NCBI RefSeq assembly: GCF_035974275.1
Contig: NZ_CP142422.1
Location: 4,030,001 to 4,094,000, forward strand
Length of the DNA: 64,000 nt
From: Chryseobacterium sp. MYb264
GTDB taxonomy: Bacteria; Bacteroidota; Bacteroidia; Flavobacteriales; Weeksellaceae
Direction: 5' to 3'
The notes beneath the pieces are model-generated. The model saw nothing but the letters and a program-made list of their open reading frames with translations, did not search any database and had not been told where the DNA came from. Position 1 is the stretch's first letter; every line of letters begins with the position of its first letter. Positions 60,737-64,000 of this stretch are shown one piece after another. Both the position numbers and the translations under genes were made by a program.

Positions 60737-63352
60737 TTATATATTTAATCTCGGTTTCATCAATTTTGCGACCGTTGCCGTCCATCCTGTTTGATGGGAA
60801 GCACCGACCCCGCGGCCATTATCTCCATGAAAATATTCAAAGAAAGTGATATAATCTTTAAAATTTTCATCATAATTAAATTTAGCATTTCCGCCATTGA
60901 AAGGTCGTTGTCCAAATTCATCTTTTAAGAAAATAGAGCACAATCTGTTGCTGATATTATGAGCGACTTCATCAAGATTTCTCTTGTCCCCACTTCCGGT
61001 TGGCAATTCTACTTTCAGGCTGTTGCCGTAATAAAAATGAAAACGCTGTAAACTTTCAACAATCAAAAAGTTGATGGGGAACCAAATCGGTCCGCGCCAG
61101 TTGCTGTTTCCGCCAAACATGCGGCTGTCACTTTCTGCAGGCGTGTAATAAACCACATTTTCATTACCATGAACTGAAAACACAAACGGATTTTCCTCAT
61201 ACACTTTCGACATGGCACGAATTCCGTATTGACTTAAAAATTCTTTCTCGTCGAGCATTCTCGTTAATACCTTTGTTAAACGGTTTTTACGAAGAATACT
61301 CATTAAATGCTTTCTTCCGTGACCTTCCTCGTCCCAGTGCGAAACAAGTTTGGTGAGTTCCGGTTTATTTTTTAATACCCATTCCATTCTTGCCTGGAAA
61401 TTCGGCATTTTTTCCAGTAAATGATGATCTACAATTTCTACCGCAAACATTGGAATCAATCCTACAATACTTCTCAGCCTTAAAGAAACACTTTCTCCAT
61501 TTCCAAGCTGAAGCACATCATAGAAAAAACCGTCTTCTTCGTTCCAAAGACCTTCTTTTCCGTCACCCAGATTTTCCATGGCTTCGGCAATATAAAGATA
61601 ATGTTCAAAAAATTTAATTGCCATATCTTCATAAACCTGATAATACTGAGCGAGTTCCATTGCAATTCGCATCATATTTAATGCGTACATCGCCATCCAG
61701 CTTGTTCCGTCGGCTTGCTCAAGATGTTGCCCATCCTGTAAAACCGTATTTCTGTCAAATGCTCCGATATTATCGAGACCGAGGAAACCTCCGCCAAAAA
61801 TATTTTTACCGTTTTTATCTTTTCGGTTCACCCACCATGTGAAATTCAGAAGAAGTTTTTGGAAAACTTTCTCTAAAAACAGAAGGTCGGGTTTTCCGTT
61901 TTGCTTTTCATCAATTTTAAAAACCCTGAAACAAGACCAAGCGTGAACTGGCGGATTTACATCACTCAAATTCCATTCGTAAGCGGGAAGCTGCCCGTTC
62001 GGGTGCATATACCATTCCTTTGTTAATAAAAGAAGCTGTCCTTTCGCAAATTCAGCATCAATAATCGCAAACGGAACGCAGTGGAATGCCAGATCCCAGG
62101 TCGCATACCAAGGATACTCCCACTTATCGGGCATAGAAATAATATCTTTATTGTGAAGATGATTCCATTCTGTATTTCTTACATAATTGTTGAAGTCTCT
62201 CGGAGCTTCGTAATTGGGGTCACCTTTCAGCCATTTTCCAACGTTATAATGATAGAATTGTTTGTTCCAAAGTAAACCTGCAAATGCCTGTCTTTGAACA
62301 TTTCTTTCATCATCGTTGGTTACGTCATTCTGAATTTCATTATAAAATTCATTGGCTTCGTTGATTCTGTTTTTTAAAATATCATCAAACTGATAAAAAG
62401 GGTCATCTAAATCATTCGGTGATAATCTGAAATCAAAAGTTTTGGATTGTCCGGCACCAATCATATCATCCACGATGAAAGATGCTTTTGAACCATTTTT
62501 TTCAGGATTTACGGTATTGCTTCCGTAGGTAATATAATCGTTGATTCCGTCTTTATAATAGGTGTTTCCAGGATATGGAGCGCCATACAATTTGGGTGAA
62601 TTCGTTTCATTATCACAGAAAGCACTTTCCGAATTCTGAGTTCTCGAATAAAACTTTTTAATTGAAATACTATCATGGTTAATATCTATACAGCCATCGT
62701 GAGAAGCATTCGTTCGCCCTTGGTAAGTATTGTACCCCCATTTCCAGTTATTTCTGAACCAAACCGTAGGAATTACTACAATTGGCGCATCAATCTGACT
62801 TCTGTTACAAACCGTAACGCGAACTAAAATATCATTATGGTCAGCTTTCGCATATTCAATAAAAATATCGAAATATTCATCGTTGTCAAAAATTCCGGTG
62901 TCGATGATTTCGTATTCTGGTTCTTTTTTGCTTCTTCTGGCATTTTCAGCACGGATTTCATCATAAGGAAATGCATTGATAGGATATTTATACACCAGCT
63001 TCATATAGCTGTGCGTAGGCGTATTATCCAGATAATAAAAAATTTCCTTAATGTCCTCTCCGTGATTTCCCTGAGGGTTGCTGAGCCCGAAGAAACGCTC
63101 TTTTACCCTTTTATCCTTCTTGTTCCAAAAGGAAAGTGCAAAACAGAAAAGCTGCTTCACATCAGAGATTCCCGCAATGCCTTCTTCGCCCCAACGATAG
63201 GCGTAGCTTTCTGCGGTATTATGATTGGCGAAATTCCATGCGTCGCCGTTGGAACTGTAATCCTCACGTACATTTCCCCATTGTCGGTTGCTTACGTATG
63301 GTCCCCAGTTTTTCCAGTTTGTATCTTGTAATCTTTGTTTTTCGGCAATCAT
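60737..63352 (-). CDS. GH63-like glucosidase (MGH1-like family)
   Basis: An 871-aa cytoplasmic protein (no signal peptide) with the (alpha/alpha)6-barrel features of GH63/MGH1-like alpha-glucosidases. Segments include WEYPWYATWDLAFHCVPFA (Asp near 428), NFTWWVNRKDKNG, GGFLGLDNIGAFDR, WNEEDGFFYD, SNWRGPIWFPINFLIVESL and the C-terminal HQTGWTATVAKLM. Related bacterial proteins act on mannosylglycerate-, trehalose- or glucosylglycerate-type sugars. The substrate is not evident. It is monocistronic, with a candidate promoter TTG-N20-TAACTTCG on the minus strand (63372-63402). Confidence 0.85.
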   Translation of the reverse strand: MIAEKQRLQDTNWKNWGPYVSNRQWGNVREDYSSNGDAWNFANHNTAESYAYRWGEEGIAGISDVKQLFCFALSFWNKKDKRVKERFFGLSNPQGNHGEDIKEIFYYLDNTPTHSYMKLVYKYPINAFPYDEIRAENARRSKKEPEYEIIDTGIFDNDEYFDIFIEYAKADHNDILVRVTVCNRSQIDAPIVVIPTVWFRNNWKWGYNTYQGRTNASHDGCIDINHDSISIKKFYSRTQNSESAFCDNETNSPKLYGAPYPGNTYYKDGINDYITYGSNTVNPEKNGSKASFIVDDMIGAGQSKTFDFRLSPNDLDDPFYQFDDILKNRINEANEFYNEIQNDVTNDDERNVQRQAFAGLLWNKQFYHYNVGKWLKGDPNYEAPRDFNNYVRNTEWNHLHNKDIISMPDKWEYPWYATWDLAFHCVPFAIIDAEFAKGQLLLLTKEWYMHPNGQLPAYEWNLSDVNPPVHAWSCFRVFKIDEKQNGKPDLLFLEKVFQKLLLNFTWWVNRKDKNGKNIFGGGFLGLDNIGAFDRNTVLQDGQHLEQADGTSWMAMYALNMMRIAMELAQYYQVYEDMAIKFFEHYLYIAEAMENLGDGKEGLWNEEDGFFYDVLQLGNGESVSLRLRSIVGLIPMFAVEIVDHHLLEKMPNFQARMEWVLKNKPELTKLVSHWDEEGHGRKHLMSILRKNRLTKVLTRMLDEKEFLSQYGIRAMSKVYEENPFVFSVHGNENVVYYTPAESDSRMFGGNSNWRGPIWFPINFLIVESLQRFHFYYGNSLKVELPTGSGDKRNLDEVAHNISNRLCSIFLKDEFGQRPFNGGNAKFNYDENFKDYITFFEYFHGDNGRGVGASHQTGWTATVAKLMKPRLNI

Positions 63353-63505
63353 ATTTCATCAATTTTCCATACGAAGTTAGTTTTTTTGATAAAAAATTCC
63401 AACTTTACGAATCTGAAAAATAGTTAACATTGCTTTGAAAACCTTGTATTTATCTGTGTTTCTAATATTAAATTAAATTTTTATAAATATTTAAAAGAAA
63501 TGTTA

Positions 63506-63513
63506 TACCTTTG
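63506..63513 (+). promoter_or_regulatory. -7 box upstream of the SAM riboswitch
   Basis: TACCTTTG fits TAnnTTTG, placing the start of transcription near 63520, about 25 nt before the riboswitch. Confidence 0.6.
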
Positions 63514-63542
63514 CACTATTCGATCATTCAAATATTGAAAAT

Positions 63543-63646
63543 GTTATCAAGAAAGGTTGAGGGATTAGACCCTGTGAAACCTTAGCAACCCTTTGCGAAA
63601 GCGAAGAAGGTGCTACGTTCTACCAAAATTATTTTGGACAGATAAC
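63543..63646 (+). ncRNA. SAM-I (S-box) riboswitch
   Basis: A cis-acting aptamer that senses S-adenosylmethionine. P1 pairs GTTATC (63543-63548) with GATAAC (63641-63646). The conserved core AGGTTGAGGGATTAGACCC followed by GTGAAACC and AGCAACC is the hallmark S-box sequence, and GAAGGTGCTA then follows. The downstream 40 nt before the gene contains short hairpins (around CTGA...TCAG and GCCA...TGGC) that could form the expression platform, probably at the level of translation since no strong terminator is visible. Confidence 0.95.
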
Positions 63647-63685
63647 TACTGAATCTTTTTTCAGCCATTTCCTGTGGCATTTTCA

Positions 63686-64000
63686 ATGATATTATCAAAA
63701 AGTATAATAGAATTGAAAACAGAACTAAACTATATTAATCTTTCGTATCAAACAAATTCCGGTAAGGAATATCATATCTCGTTGAGCTATCAGCTTTTCG
63801 GGAAAGACTTATTTTCAGCACCCATCATTTTAGTAAATCATGCTTTAACCGGAAATTCAGACGTAGCCGGAGAAAAAGGCTGGTGGAAACAATTGATTGG
63901 TGAAAATCAGGTAATCGATACTAATAAATATACAGTTCTGTGTTTCAATATTCCCGGAAACGGATTTGATGATTTTTTAATTGATGAATACGAAGATTTC
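63686..64000 (+). CDS. metX: Homoserine O-acetyltransferase, partial (cut by window end)
   Basis: The first 105 codons of an alpha/beta-hydrolase-fold acyltransferase of the MetX type, the first committed step of methionine synthesis from homoserine. Visible features are LSYQLFG, the oxyanion segment ILVNHALTGNSD, GWWKQLIG and YTVLCFNIPGNG. The catalytic Ser-Asp-His residues lie beyond the window. The start ATG at 63686 lies 39 nt after the SAM-I riboswitch, which fits repression by S-adenosylmethionine. Confidence 0.9.
   Translation, partial: MILSKSIIELKTELNYINLSYQTNSGKEYHISLSYQLFGKDLFSAPIILVNHALTGNSDVAGEKGWWKQLIGENQVIDTNKYTVLCFNIPGNGFDDFLIDEYEDF

Overview
The window looks like the chromosome of a flavobacterium of the Chryseobacterium/Weeksellaceae type. 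Several things point there. The DNA is AT-rich and A-rich leaders replace Shine-Dalgarno sites. Many genes have the Bacteroidota promoter word TAnnTTTG. The window also carries a type IX secretion (Por) C-terminal sorting domain, a GLPGLI-family protein, an outer-membrane beta-barrel receptor, Bacteroidota-style GG-leader peptides, zinc-free versions of ribosomal proteins S14 and L36, and an enolase / citrate synthase / arginine-deiminase-like gene run. I see no rRNA, tRNA, CRISPR array or intact insertion sequence.

Layout. 0.3-5.1 kb: glycerol operon glpD-glpK-glpF (minus strand) with a divergent DeoR/GlpR regulator. 5.2-19.4 kb: one long S10-spc-alpha ribosomal run from rplC to rplQ, including secY, infA and rpoA, with no rpsJ in front. 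It is interrupted by a 350-bp gap with terminator-like and promoter-like signals before rpsH, and by a repeat element between rpsC and rplP. 19.4-24.1 kb: a lipoprotein, a GH35 beta-galactosidase and an odd signalling locus (receiver domain without a DNA-binding domain, membrane protein, histidine kinase). 24.2-31 kb: eno, gltA, a frameshifted secreted protein, and two citrulline/arginine-type hydrolases separated by a four-helix-bundle gene inside inverted repeats. 28-36 kb also holds two orphan Cys-rich GG-leader peptides, a GH43-like enzyme, a serine hydrolase and a GLPGLI gene.

36.1-50.1 kb: a beta-barrel receptor, a truncated lipoprotein, nadD, recJ, an M48 protease, an ABC-F protein, smpB, an OmpA-family protein, a YebC/PmpR regulator, an LpxH-like phosphoesterase with a glycosyltransferase, and a GNAT enzyme. 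50.3-57.9 kb: an RDD protein facing a SpoIIM / membrane protein / DUF4129 / DUF4350 / MoxR / DUF58 operon. A second four-helix-bundle gene, again inside inverted repeats, splits MoxR from DUF58. 58-64 kb: an OsmC protein, a T9SS cargo protein, a large GH63-like glucosidase, and a SAM-I riboswitch in front of a homoserine O-acetyltransferase gene cut by the window edge.

The two most interesting patterns are these. First, two four-helix-bundle (S23/TIGR02436-type) genes each sit inside imperfect inverted repeats and separate genes expected to be neighbours, and ORF-less inverted-repeat relatives lie in other operons, including inside the S10 operon. Second, a receiver domain has had its expected DNA-binding half replaced by what looks like an acquired small-protein plus membrane-protein cassette.
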